Source: an uncultured Flavobacteriaceae bacterium (lineage in GTDB: Bacteria > Bacteroidota > Bacteroidia > Flavobacteriales > Flavobacteriaceae). From it: DNA of 64,000 bases. The stretch spans positions 248,001 to 312,000 of the forward strand of contig CANLWB010000007.1 of NCBI GenBank assembly GCA_947494695.1, given 5' to 3'. A program made the position numbers and the translations under genes. Under the pieces are notes generated by a model. It searched no databases. It was not told the DNA's origin and worked only from the letters and a program-made list of their open reading frames with translations. This document shows positions 55,476 to 62,475 of this stretch, in pieces. The first letter of the stretch is position 1, and each line of letters opens with the position of its first letter.

Positions 55476-56129
55476 ATGACTAACAATACACTTTCTTTAT
55501 ATCATATTATTCGTGAATCCTCGCTAAAAGAAAACGCTCCGTTACTAATCATGATGCATGGTTATGGTAGTGATGAAAACGACCTGTTTTCCTTTGCCAG
55601 CGAATTACCCGAAGAGCTCTTCATTATTTCTGTTAAAGCCCCCTACCCCATGCAACCCTTTGGGAATGCCTGGTATGCCATTAATTTTGATGCTGAAAAG
55701 GGAAAATGGAATGATAATGACCAGGCCAGAGCATCGAGAGATTTAATCTCTAAATTCATTGATGAAGCTCTTGAGACCTATCCTGTTAATAAAAACAATG
55801 TATCACTTTTAGGGTTTAGCCAAGGGAGTATTTTGAGTTATGCCGTGGCTCTAACCTACCCCGAAAAAGTAAAAAATGTTGTTGCTTTAAGTGGCTATGT
55901 TAGCAAAGAAATTATACCGTTAAAAGATACAAAAGACTACGCGCATCTTAATTTTTATTGCTCTCATGGACGTGTTGATCAGGTCATTCCGGTAGAATGG
56001 GCAAGACAAACAACACCTTTTTTAGATGGGCTTAATATTAAACATCAATACTCAGAGTTTCCTGTTGGACATGGTGTGGCTCCTCAGAATTTCTACGAGC
56101 TTAAAAACTGGCTTAACAACCATATCTAA
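55476..56129 (+). CDS. Phospholipase/carboxylesterase family hydrolase
   Basis: 217 residues of the alpha/beta hydrolase phospholipase/carboxylesterase family. Triad candidates: Ser115 in LLGFSQGS, Asp168 in SHGRVDQVIP and His199 in PVGHGVAP. The HGYGSDENDLF oxyanion region is at residues 28-38. No signal peptide, so cytoplasmic. The gene starts immediately after the previous stop. Substrate likely a short ester. Confidence 0.88.
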   Translation: MTNNTLSLYHIIRESSLKENAPLLIMMHGYGSDENDLFSFASELPEELFIISVKAPYPMQPFGNAWYAINFDAEKGKWNDNDQARASRDLISKFIDEALETYPVNKNNVSLLGFSQGSILSYAVALTYPEKVKNVVALSGYVSKEIIPLKDTKDYAHLNFYCSHGRVDQVIPVEWARQTTPFLDGLNIKHQYSEFPVGHGVAPQNFYELKNWLNNHI

Positions 56130-56168
56130 TAGTTTTTTCGTATCTTTTAGTTATAAAAAAAGACTAAA

Positions 56169-56687
56169 ATGAGACAATTACTAAGATATGTGGCGGGTCT
56201 GCTTTTGCTATTAGGGAACACAGCATTTTCGCAGAATCTTGAGGACTTAAATGATATCAATGTTCAAATCTGGAATAATTTTACCAAATCATTCGAAACT
56301 CAGGACTATGAGCTGTTTGAAAGCTTGCATACAGACGATTTAATTCGGGTGAACGGCGGGGATTATACATCCATACAGGGTAAAACAGGTTATTTAGACG
56401 GTTATAAAAAGCGTTGGAATAGCGGCAAGTTAAATGAAACCATTTCTTTCAGGTTTTTAGAGCGAATTTCAAAGGACGGCATGGCTTCCGAGCGCGGCAT
56501 TTATAAATTTACACGGAGTCCTGGTACAGAAAATGAAAAATCATACTACGGAAAGTTTCATGTTATCTTAAAAAAGATAGATAAACGCTGGAAAATATTG
56601 GTTGACTACGATTCTACCGAGAACAAAACCATAAATGAAGCATCTTACAGCAATGCACATTCTATGATTGATTTTGGGAAATACTGA
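56169..56687 (+). CDS. Secreted NTF2-like (DUF4440) protein
   Basis: 172 residues with a signal peptide (ending AFSQ). The fold pattern INVQIWNNFTKSFETQDYEL, TDDLIRVNGGDY and GKFHVILKKIDKRWKILVDY fits the DUF4440/NTF2-like superfamily, which includes binding and lyase members. No catalytic residue is named. It closes the run, 39 bp after the esterase. Confidence 0.75.
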   Translation: MRQLLRYVAGLLLLLGNTAFSQNLEDLNDINVQIWNNFTKSFETQDYELFESLHTDDLIRVNGGDYTSIQGKTGYLDGYKKRWNSGKLNETISFRFLERISKDGMASERGIYKFTRSPGTENEKSYYGKFHVILKKIDKRWKILVDYDSTENKTINEASYSNAHSMIDFGKY

Positions 56688-57007
56688 ATCGATGATTATT
56701 CATTCTAGCTGGTACTAAATCCGAAGTAAAAACCTTTTCATAGCTGTATGTTATTCAAATATGCAGGTTGATACACTATAGCTGCGCATCTCAATTTCTT
56801 ACTCAGCTTCGTAAAGTCTCCCGACTTTGAGAAGACATTATCATTCCCCCTCTCCCACTAAACTTTTATTTTTAATACTGACTTATACTTTGAAGTTAAT
56901 GATGTCTTTAAAACATCGATTCGTAGATTACCTATAGTTTCAAATTCAATTAAACCTTTACTATGTAAATTATTTTAAAACTTGCGTTCCTGGTCATTAA
57001 TGTTCCA
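56688..57007. other. Gene-free stretch between plus-strand run and minus-strand patch
   Basis: 320 bases between convergent genes. No ORF or clear terminator recognised. It marks the border between ordinary chromosome and the accessory patch. Confidence 0.4.
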
Positions 57008-57466
57008 CTAAGTCGAGAAACTTTGCGGAGTCTGGTCGGAACCTTTTTTACGAATTGCCAATGAACAATAGTTCTTGCCTGAATTTGATTGAGATTCTAA
57101 AACAATCAATTCTCCGCCAACTTCTCTCATTAAAGTTCTATCGTAATTCATAAGCTTATTGCATGCTTCAATATGCCCTGTTCCTCTTAGAGGGCAATGA
57201 AGATGTATTTCGGTATAAGCTATATCTTCAGATATTTTTGCGATTTTGAAAAATTCCTGTCCATCGGCAGGCATCATTTTCTTCCATGTTTCTGCCAATT
57301 CACGAACATCATCTGTATATTTTGGTTTATTTAAACGGATATTGAGTTTCGCATTTGATTTAGTCATCCAAAAGGTCAATTTATCGAAGAATTTTCTTTT
57401 GGAAAAGAAGGCTAAAATTTTTAAAATGCTATTAAATGTTTTTTGTGTTTTTAAACGTTCTCTCAT
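57008..57466 (-). CDS. Conserved hypothetical protein
   Basis: 152 residues, cytoplasmic. The N-terminal third is basic and helical (FFSKRKFFDKLTFWMTKS). The C-terminal half reads IHLHCPLRGTGHIEACNKLM, REVGGELIVLESQSNSG then CSLAIRKK. I do not recognise the family. It lies 67 bp after the Crp-like gene on the same strand and may be co-transcribed with it and controlled by it. Confidence 0.55.
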   Translation of the reverse strand: MRERLKTQKTFNSILKILAFFSKRKFFDKLTFWMTKSNAKLNIRLNKPKYTDDVRELAETWKKMMPADGQEFFKIAKISEDIAYTEIHLHCPLRGTGHIEACNKLMNYDRTLMREVGGELIVLESQSNSGKNYCSLAIRKKGSDQTPQSFST

Positions 57467-57533
57467 GATATATTTTACAATTATAAATTCTTGTAAAATT
57501 AGAAAGTAATAAAGTAAAATTCTGTGATCTATA

Positions 57534-58103
57534 TCAACTAATACTAGCGCGTATTCTACTTAATGTTTCCCTTGTAATTCCAAGGTAGCTGGCAAGTTGT
57601 TTATTAGGGATATGCTTAATTAAATGGGGTTCTTCTGTTATTATTTGTTTGTATTTCTCTATTGCCGAATATGTTTGAATTATAAATAATCGCTTCTCTA
57701 GTTGAATCGTATAAAGTAAGTTAAAATGATTAATGAGCTGTTCTATTTCAATCGATGATATCCGAGCATTAAAAAATTTATAGCTACTAATTTGGTATAA
57801 TATACCGTCGCTTAACATCTCAATATTTTCATAGCTTGGCTCTTTTGAAAAGAAACTTATAAAAGACGTGATGAAGTTATTTTTAAAACCAAACCAAGTG
57901 GTTATTTCCTTATTATCCTTTACTGAAAATGAACGACAGATTCCTTTAGAAATAAAATATAAATTTTTACAGAGCTCTCCTTGATTCAATAGTAAGTCTC
58001 CTTTCTTTTTTTCTTTCTTCACAAATGATTTCCCCAGAATATCCAGCGTTTGTTTGCTCAAATTAGGAATCGTTGAAGCTATATATTCTGTAAATTCATT
58101 CAT
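57534..58103 (-). CDS. Crp/Fnr-family transcriptional regulator
   Basis: 189 residues. The N-terminal cyclic-nucleotide-binding-like domain contains KKGDLLLNQGELCKNLYFIS and GICRSF. The C-terminal HTH reads IPNKQLASYLGITRETLSR. No Fnr-type Cys cluster is present. It probably senses a small molecule. The neighbouring hypothetical gene is a candidate target. Confidence 0.88.
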   Translation of the reverse strand: MNEFTEYIASTIPNLSKQTLDILGKSFVKKEKKKGDLLLNQGELCKNLYFISKGICRSFSVKDNKEITTWFGFKNNFITSFISFFSKEPSYENIEMLSDGILYQISSYKFFNARISSIEIEQLINHFNLLYTIQLEKRLFIIQTYSAIEKYKQIITEEPHLIKHIPNKQLASYLGITRETLSRIRASIS

Positions 58104-58357
58104 AACGCAGAAGTTCTTTAATGCAAGTTTATTAGCTACAATAGTACGTATAAATATGACTCTTAACGAAAGTAAGCAATTATCATTTATACCTAAAAGA
58201 AGAGAACTTTCATATGCAAACCTTTACCAGCTATGATTTATGTCGTGTTAAGTCTGATGCCTATTCTTTTATTTGTTCCTTACTTCCCCTGAACTAAATC
58301 AAAATTCAATCCATTAAATTTGAACGTACAATGGCACCTTTTCGCAGTTGGTTCATG

Positions 58358-59118
58358 CTAATTATCACCTAAATCTGAATCTTGTTCTTTATTAAGTTTA
58401 GCGTGGTTTGAACAATTACAGTTGGTCGTTAAATCATCTGTTACATAATCCACCGATATGATCTTATTCTTGGGACTATATCGCACACCTTCTTCCCAAC
58501 TTCTGGAATTAACAGAATAAGAAAAGTCCTGTTCAAATACACCATTTTTTAAGCTCACCAACATGATGTTATTTGAACAGCCTCTAACATATCCTGTAAG
58601 GACGTATTTCGTTCCTTCTTCTGTTTCTATTGAATAAATTCCATGAAATCCATCCCCCTTAAAAACGTGGTGTTGATTTATTATTTCAGGATCATCTTTA
58701 CTTTTTCGACTCGGTGGTGTAGAATCTGCAGTGTAATACGTTATCGAAATTCGACTTTTATATGATCCGTTTGTCTTTTCATCTAGTGAAAAGTTAAATA
58801 GCTTTCTGTCATCAGAAACAACTATAGACAAATCAAGATTTTGATGTATTAGCTCTTCAATTTTAACGTCTTGGAATTTTATATGTGAAATAATTGTCGT
58901 GATATTTTCGACTATTAGATCTTGAAATTTAAGAAGTAAATTAAATTTAGAAATAGAATCTTTTGAATAGCCATCATATTCTTCAAAATGTTCTTTTATA
59001 TTTTCTACCTCTTCATTTGGTAACCCAGATTTCTCTAATGAAATAAATTCATCTGCACCAAAAGGTCTTTTCTGTGCTCAGTAAACCTTTGTATAAAACA
59101 TTTAAATTGCGTTTTCAT
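58358..59118 (-). pseudogene. Frameshifted hypothetical gene
   Basis: An ATG at 59118 starts MKTQFKCFIQRFTEHRK, and that frame then leads to a stop. Adding one A to an A4 run (plus-strand TTTT at 59068-59071) restores a continuous frame of about 253 residues to the stop at 58358: RPFGADEFISLEKSGLPNEE, IVENITTIISHIKFQDVKIE, then IVVSDDRKLFNFSLDEKTNG. The downstream part alone (from TTG 58831) lacks a good start. So this is one gene with a 1-base deletion, by mutation or sequencing error. The protein family is not recognised. It starts 10 bp after the VOC gene. Confidence 0.72.
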
Positions 59119-59128
59119 AGCGCCCCTT

Positions 59129-59518
59129 TTAAAACTCAAATCCTTTAATTGGTGAAGAAACATCTACTAAAGTCCCATTCGGGTCTTTTAATAATAATCG
59201 TCTTTGTCCGTAAAATGTGTCAGTGGGTTCACTAATAATGTTAAATTTTTCCGATTCCGCAATCATAAATATGTCGTCTGCATTATCCACTACGAATGTC
59301 ACATAAAACCCTTGAGGATTTTGTTGAAAGTCTTTTGGTACTATGTCATTGGTGCGGTCTATTATTCCCAATTCTAAGTTTTCGTCCTTTGAGATTAAGT
59401 GAACGAACCAATTACTTTCATAATCCACGTTGAAATCAAATAGTTTGGTATAAAAATCTCGACTTTCTGCTAAATTGTCCGAACAGATATTCGTCATTAT
59501 TCGATTTATTTTCTTCAT
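59129..59518 (-). CDS. VOC (glyoxalase/bleomycin resistance) family protein
   Basis: 129 residues with the two beta-alpha-beta-beta-beta units of VOC proteins: NRIMTNICSDNLAESRDFYT, ELGIIDRTND and GFYVTFVVDNADDIF, RRLLLKDPNGTLVDVSSP. Metal-ligand positions are partly unclear. Members include glyoxalases and antibiotic-binding proteins; the role here is unknown. The frameshifted gene follows 10 bp downstream. Confidence 0.82.
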   Translation of the reverse strand: MKKINRIMTNICSDNLAESRDFYTKLFDFNVDYESNWFVHLISKDENLELGIIDRTNDIVPKDFQQNPQGFYVTFVVDNADDIFMIAESEKFNIISEPTDTFYGQRRLLLKDPNGTLVDVSSPIKGFEF

Positions 59519-59562
59519 TTTTTTATTTCAATTTTCGAATGTTCTCTCTTAACGCCTTTTAT

Positions 59563-59575
59563 TAATGTAATATGC
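59563..59575. repeat. Shared upstream motif, copy 1
   Basis: TAATGTAATATGC upstream of the VOC gene differs by two transitions from TAACGTAATACGC at 60248-60260. Both lie upstream of minus-strand small genes. Possible cassette-junction or promoter sequence; short, so chance is possible. Confidence 0.3.
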
Positions 59576-59683
59576 TAGTCTATTATTTATTTAAATTCTA
59601 TTCTAAACGTAGTATTTGCTTTTTTAGTATAAAGAGGACCAACAATACTTTGTTCATTTTGTAACGCGATACGAAACAAGAAA

Positions 59684-59710
59684 TAAAAGCTCCTTAGAAT
59701 GGAGCTTTTA
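59684..59710 (-). terminator. Terminator after NTF2-like gene
   Basis: TAAAAGCTCC (59684-59693) pairs perfectly with GGAGCTTTTA (59701-59710). On the minus strand a T-rich tail follows. It ends the transcript from 60219. Confidence 0.8.
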
Positions 59711-59772
59711 AGTTATAATTTATATTTCTATTGCCTTATATAATACTTACTGTTGGTATATCGTCTTTTATA

Positions 59773-60219
59773 TCAGTGCCTTTTAGAATCATTAAACTGC
59801 CATAATACATTTACAATTTTCCATGTTCCATTTAGTTTTACTATGTGCATATAATCAATCCATCCATCTGCAATAAGTTTCACCGAAGCTGTTTTGTCAA
59901 AAACATCGAGTATAATAACTTCCTTTTTAGGTGTTTTTGGAAAACTCTCTCCGTCCTGATTATACGTTTTTGAAAGTAAAACCATATAATCGGTAAAAGA
60001 TTCTCTTAAATATTCCCTTCCTGTTTTCTTGTGAGTCCAAAACGTCCTTTTAACCATTCTGGGATGGGCTGCTCTTTCAAATTGTTCAGGCTTCGCATTG
60101 TGTTGAGCTTCTATATAGTCCAAAGCAACGCGTCTAATATCTAAAGAGTCTTGCTTGGTTTGTGCCTTAACATAAAAAGTTAAAAGCAGTAATAGGGTCA
60201 GAATTAAAGATTGTTTCAT
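59773..60219 (-). CDS. Secreted NTF2-like (lumazine-binding-like) protein
   Basis: 148 residues with a signal peptide (ending VKAQ). The sequence RRVALDYIEAQHNAKPEQFE, YNQDGESFPK and LIADGWIDYMHIVKLNGTWK fits the NTF2-like 'putative lumazine-binding' type common in Bacteroidota. It is probably periplasmic; no enzyme activity can be assigned. Confidence 0.75.
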   Translation of the reverse strand: MKQSLILTLLLLLTFYVKAQTKQDSLDIRRVALDYIEAQHNAKPEQFERAAHPRMVKRTFWTHKKTGREYLRESFTDYMVLLSKTYNQDGESFPKTPKKEVIILDVFDKTASVKLIADGWIDYMHIVKLNGTWKIVNVLWQFNDSKRH

Positions 60220-60247
60220 TATTTATTTTTTATTTAGAATTTACTAA

Positions 60248-60260
60248 TAACGTAATACGC
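60248..60260. repeat. Shared upstream motif, copy 2
   Basis: TAACGTAATACGC upstream of the NTF2-like gene matches copy 1 at 11 of 13 bases. A weaker relative (ATATTACGC) lies at 61602-61610. Confidence 0.3.
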
Positions 60261-60287
60261 ATGACAAGTAGAGTTGTGTTGCTATTT

Positions 60288-60365
60288 TTATTCAGTTTTA
60301 AATTCATAAATAATTGGCAAATGGTCGCTTACTTTTAGCCAATCACTAACTTTTCCAAATTCAAA
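60288..60365 (-). pseudogene. C-terminal scrap of an endonuclease/exonuclease/phosphatase protein
   Basis: 25 codons ending at the stop at 60288 read FEFGKVSDWLKVSDHLPIIY then EFKTE. SDHLPI is the conserved C-terminal active-site motif of the EEP superfamily, and it normally lies close to the C-terminus. A stop precedes it, so only the tail survives. It is evidence of past insertion or deletion in this patch. Confidence 0.55.
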
Positions 60366-60496
60366 TCAATCCAGGCAATGAATTATACATGATGTTGTGA
60401 ACCCTAGGAACACCATTGGGCAAGCACACTTGAATTCTTCTTTTTTCAACGGAATAAAGTCCATCCACACAACAGCTTTGATAAACAAATTGGATT

Positions 60497-60988
60497 TTAG
60501 TCCAAAATGTCCTTTCTTTTAATATTATACATTTTAAATAAATCAACAAATCCCTTTTTTATTTTATTCACTTCAGACTGTGGTGCATTCTTTTCTAGAA
60601 AAATTGTAATACTAGATGTGCTTTCTCCATTGAAATATTCTTCAGTTTTTATGTTAATCTTTTTGGTCTCAATAGAATTATTGGGAAAAAATATTTGAAT
60701 GTATTGACTATCTGCTTTTTGCTTGACTATTATTTCTAAATACTCTTTTGCAGTCAAATAGTATGCTGTCGAACAACGCTTAAAAGCTGTACAGAATTGT
60801 ATAAATTTAATCGTTTTTTTATGATTAAATTCAACTTCTTCAAGTAAATAGTTGTAATTTTTTTCGCTATCATAAAGTTTATGTATATCTATTTTTTCAT
60901 TCAAAGATAAAAGTGCTTCTGCCTTCGTTTGACTTGAACATTTTGTGTAGATAGATAATAAAAAGAATACAATAAATAAATTTCTCAT
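60497..60988 (-). CDS. Hypothetical exported protein, possible lipoprotein
   Basis: 163 residues. N-terminus MRNLFIVFFLLSIYTKC has a hydrophobic run and then Cys at 17, resembling a lipoprotein signal. The rest is a mixed fold (EALLSLNEKIDIHKLYDSEK, TAYYLTAKEYLEIIVKQKA). No family recognised. No close neighbour suggests a role. Confidence 0.55.
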   Translation of the reverse strand: MRNLFIVFFLLSIYTKCSSQTKAEALLSLNEKIDIHKLYDSEKNYNYLLEEVEFNHKKTIKFIQFCTAFKRCSTAYYLTAKEYLEIIVKQKADSQYIQIFFPNNSIETKKINIKTEEYFNGESTSSITIFLEKNAPQSEVNKIKKGFVDLFKMYNIKRKDILD

Positions 60989-61047
60989 AATAGGGTTATG
61001 TTTTTTTGAGTTATGTTCGCAAAGAGACCTGATTTACAACATCTCGG

Positions 61048-61293
61048 CTATGGTGTTAGTACGGGAATTAATTCATAATCAATGTCGACGAATTGAACTT
61101 CTCCTAATTCAAATTTATTTTGTGATTTAAACCATTCACAATATTGTTGTTCTGGTTTTTTCCATTTTTCAGATCTTGCTAAGACAAATCCTTTTCCCCA
61201 ACCACCAATGCCATTACAGATATGAACAATCAATTTTTTGTCATTTCCTATCGGGTTTGTTGCATCTCTTTTTATGTCATTTATTGATTCCAA
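61048..61293 (-). pseudogene. Truncated macro-domain gene
   Basis: 81 codons begin MESINDIKRDATNPIGNDKK, then LIVHICNGIGGWGKGFVLA and FELGEVQFVDID. This is the N-terminal half of an ADP-ribose-binding macro domain of about 155 residues. The sequence then departs (YELIPVLTP-stop), so the second half is missing. The GD of the usual KGDAT is RD. Its start overlaps the end of the DUF6881 gene by 13 bases. Likely inactive. Confidence 0.7.
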
Positions 61294-61544
61294 TTTTCTT
61301 CAAATTCATTTTTAGAGCATTCTATACCATCAAACTCTGATACATCAAACTTACCTTCACCTAATCCGCCAAATTCATCTTCTAATTTATCTTCCGAGTA
61401 TTTTAAGACTCTTCCATTATCAAATATTGTAACCTGTCTTTTATAATAATTATCTTCTCCAACTTCAAAATACCATAATGAAAATCCCCAATCATCAAAT
61501 TGGTCGCCACGAGATTCATTCCATTTATATTTATAGTATTTCAT
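61281..61544 (-). CDS. DUF6881-like small acidic protein
   Basis: 87 residues, acidic: MKYYKYKWNESRGDQFDDWG, FSLWYFEVGEDNYYKRQVTI and FDVSEFDGIECSKNEFEE. The layout matches my memory of DUF6881 proteins, which occur near polymorphic toxin/immunity genes. The pairing with a macro-domain gene is seen directly: the two coding regions overlap by 13 bases. Function unknown. Confidence 0.6.
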   Translation of the reverse strand: MKYYKYKWNESRGDQFDDWGFSLWYFEVGEDNYYKRQVTIFDNGRVLKYSEDKLEDEFGGLGEGKFDVSEFDGIECSKNEFEENWNQ

Positions 61545-61585
61545 TTTGAGTATTATTGGTTCTTAATATATGTCAACAATAATAC

Positions 61586-61601
61586 AACAGCAATTGCTGT
61601 T
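61586..61601. repeat. 16-bp perfect palindrome
   Basis: AACAGCAATTGCTGTT is a perfect palindrome upstream of the DUF6881 gene. It could be an operator or a recombination-site arm. Confidence 0.5.
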
Positions 61602-61720
61602 ATATTACGCATATTTATTCCAAAATCTAAGGGAATTTTAATGGATTTGAAATTATTTATAATACATCGAGTATAGACATACAGTCTCCAGCCCCGGTTC
61701 TAGAAAAGCACTGTTAAAAC

Positions 61721-61748
61721 AAAAAATCTGATCTAAACCAGATTTTTA
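61721..61748 (-). terminator. Terminator after response regulator
   Basis: AAAAATCTG (61722-61730) pairs with CAGATTTTT (61739-61747), with T-run on the minus strand. It closes the two-component transcript. Confidence 0.8.
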
Positions 61749-61767
61749 TGTTATAAAGAATATGGTA

Positions 61768-62472
61768 TTAGGAATTCACAACTAATCTAAAGCCTTCGCC
61801 GTGAATATTAAGGATTTCTACCTTTTCATCTGGTTTTAAGTACTTACGTAATTTGGCAATATAAACATCCATACTACGGGAAGTAAAATAATTATCATCA
61901 CGCCATATTTTGGTAAGAGCCAATTCTCTAGGCATTAAATCATTTTCATGCAGCGCTAATAAACGCAGTAATTCATTTTCCTTTGGCGATAACTTCAAAG
62001 GATCGCCACCTTTAAACCTTAGGAACCTGAGCTTAGAATTTAAATCGAAACTTCCTATTTTAAATTCAAATTGTTTACTATCTGAAATGGTCTCGGTTGC
62101 TTTACGCTGAATAATGGCTTTAATCTTCATAAGCAAGACCTCACTATCGAACGGTTTGTTTAAATAATCGTCTGCACCTACCTTATAGCCGCGCAAAACG
62201 TCTTCCTTCATGGTTTTTGCAGTTAAAAAGATAATAGGAACATCGGTATTTTTATCCCTAATTTCTTTAGCTAAAGTAAATCCATCTTTATAAGGCATCA
62301 TAACATCTAAAATGCACAGATCGAAATCATCTTTTTTAAATTTTTCGAAACCTTCCATACCATTCTTGGCATGAGTTACCTCATAATCGTTCATCATTAA
62401 ATAGTCCTTAAGGACTGTTCCGAAATTAGGATCGTCTTCTACTAATAAAATTCTTTTTTTTTGCTCTTCCAT
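61768..62472 (-). CDS. OmpR/PhoB-family response regulator
   Basis: 234 residues. Receiver domain with D56 in CILDVMMP as the phosphorylation site, and D13/D14 in VEDD, IIFLTAKT and LNKPF. The C-terminal winged helix (KFKGGDPLKLSPKENELLRL, RSMDVYIAKLRKYL, GFRLVV) is OmpR type. It lies 3 bp after the histidine kinase gene on the same strand, forming a clear pair. Confidence 0.93.
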   Translation of the reverse strand: MEEQKKRILLVEDDPNFGTVLKDYLMMNDYEVTHAKNGMEGFEKFKKDDFDLCILDVMMPYKDGFTLAKEIRDKNTDVPIIFLTAKTMKEDVLRGYKVGADDYLNKPFDSEVLLMKIKAIIQRKATETISDSKQFEFKIGSFDLNSKLRFLRFKGGDPLKLSPKENELLRLLALHENDLMPRELALTKIWRDDNYFTSRSMDVYIAKLRKYLKPDEKVEILNIHGEGFRLVVNS

Positions 62473-62475
62473 GAT

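Noticed and set aside
60361-60549. 62-codon minus-strand ORF next to the endonuclease scrap
   Set aside because: No recognisable family; overlaps the end of a better-supported gene (60497-60988) and its content reads as noise.
57008-61544. Integron cassette array with attC sites
   Set aside because: No integron integrase, and the gaps lack clear GTTRRRY/RYYYAAC pairs. The 16-bp palindrome at 61586 alone is not enough.
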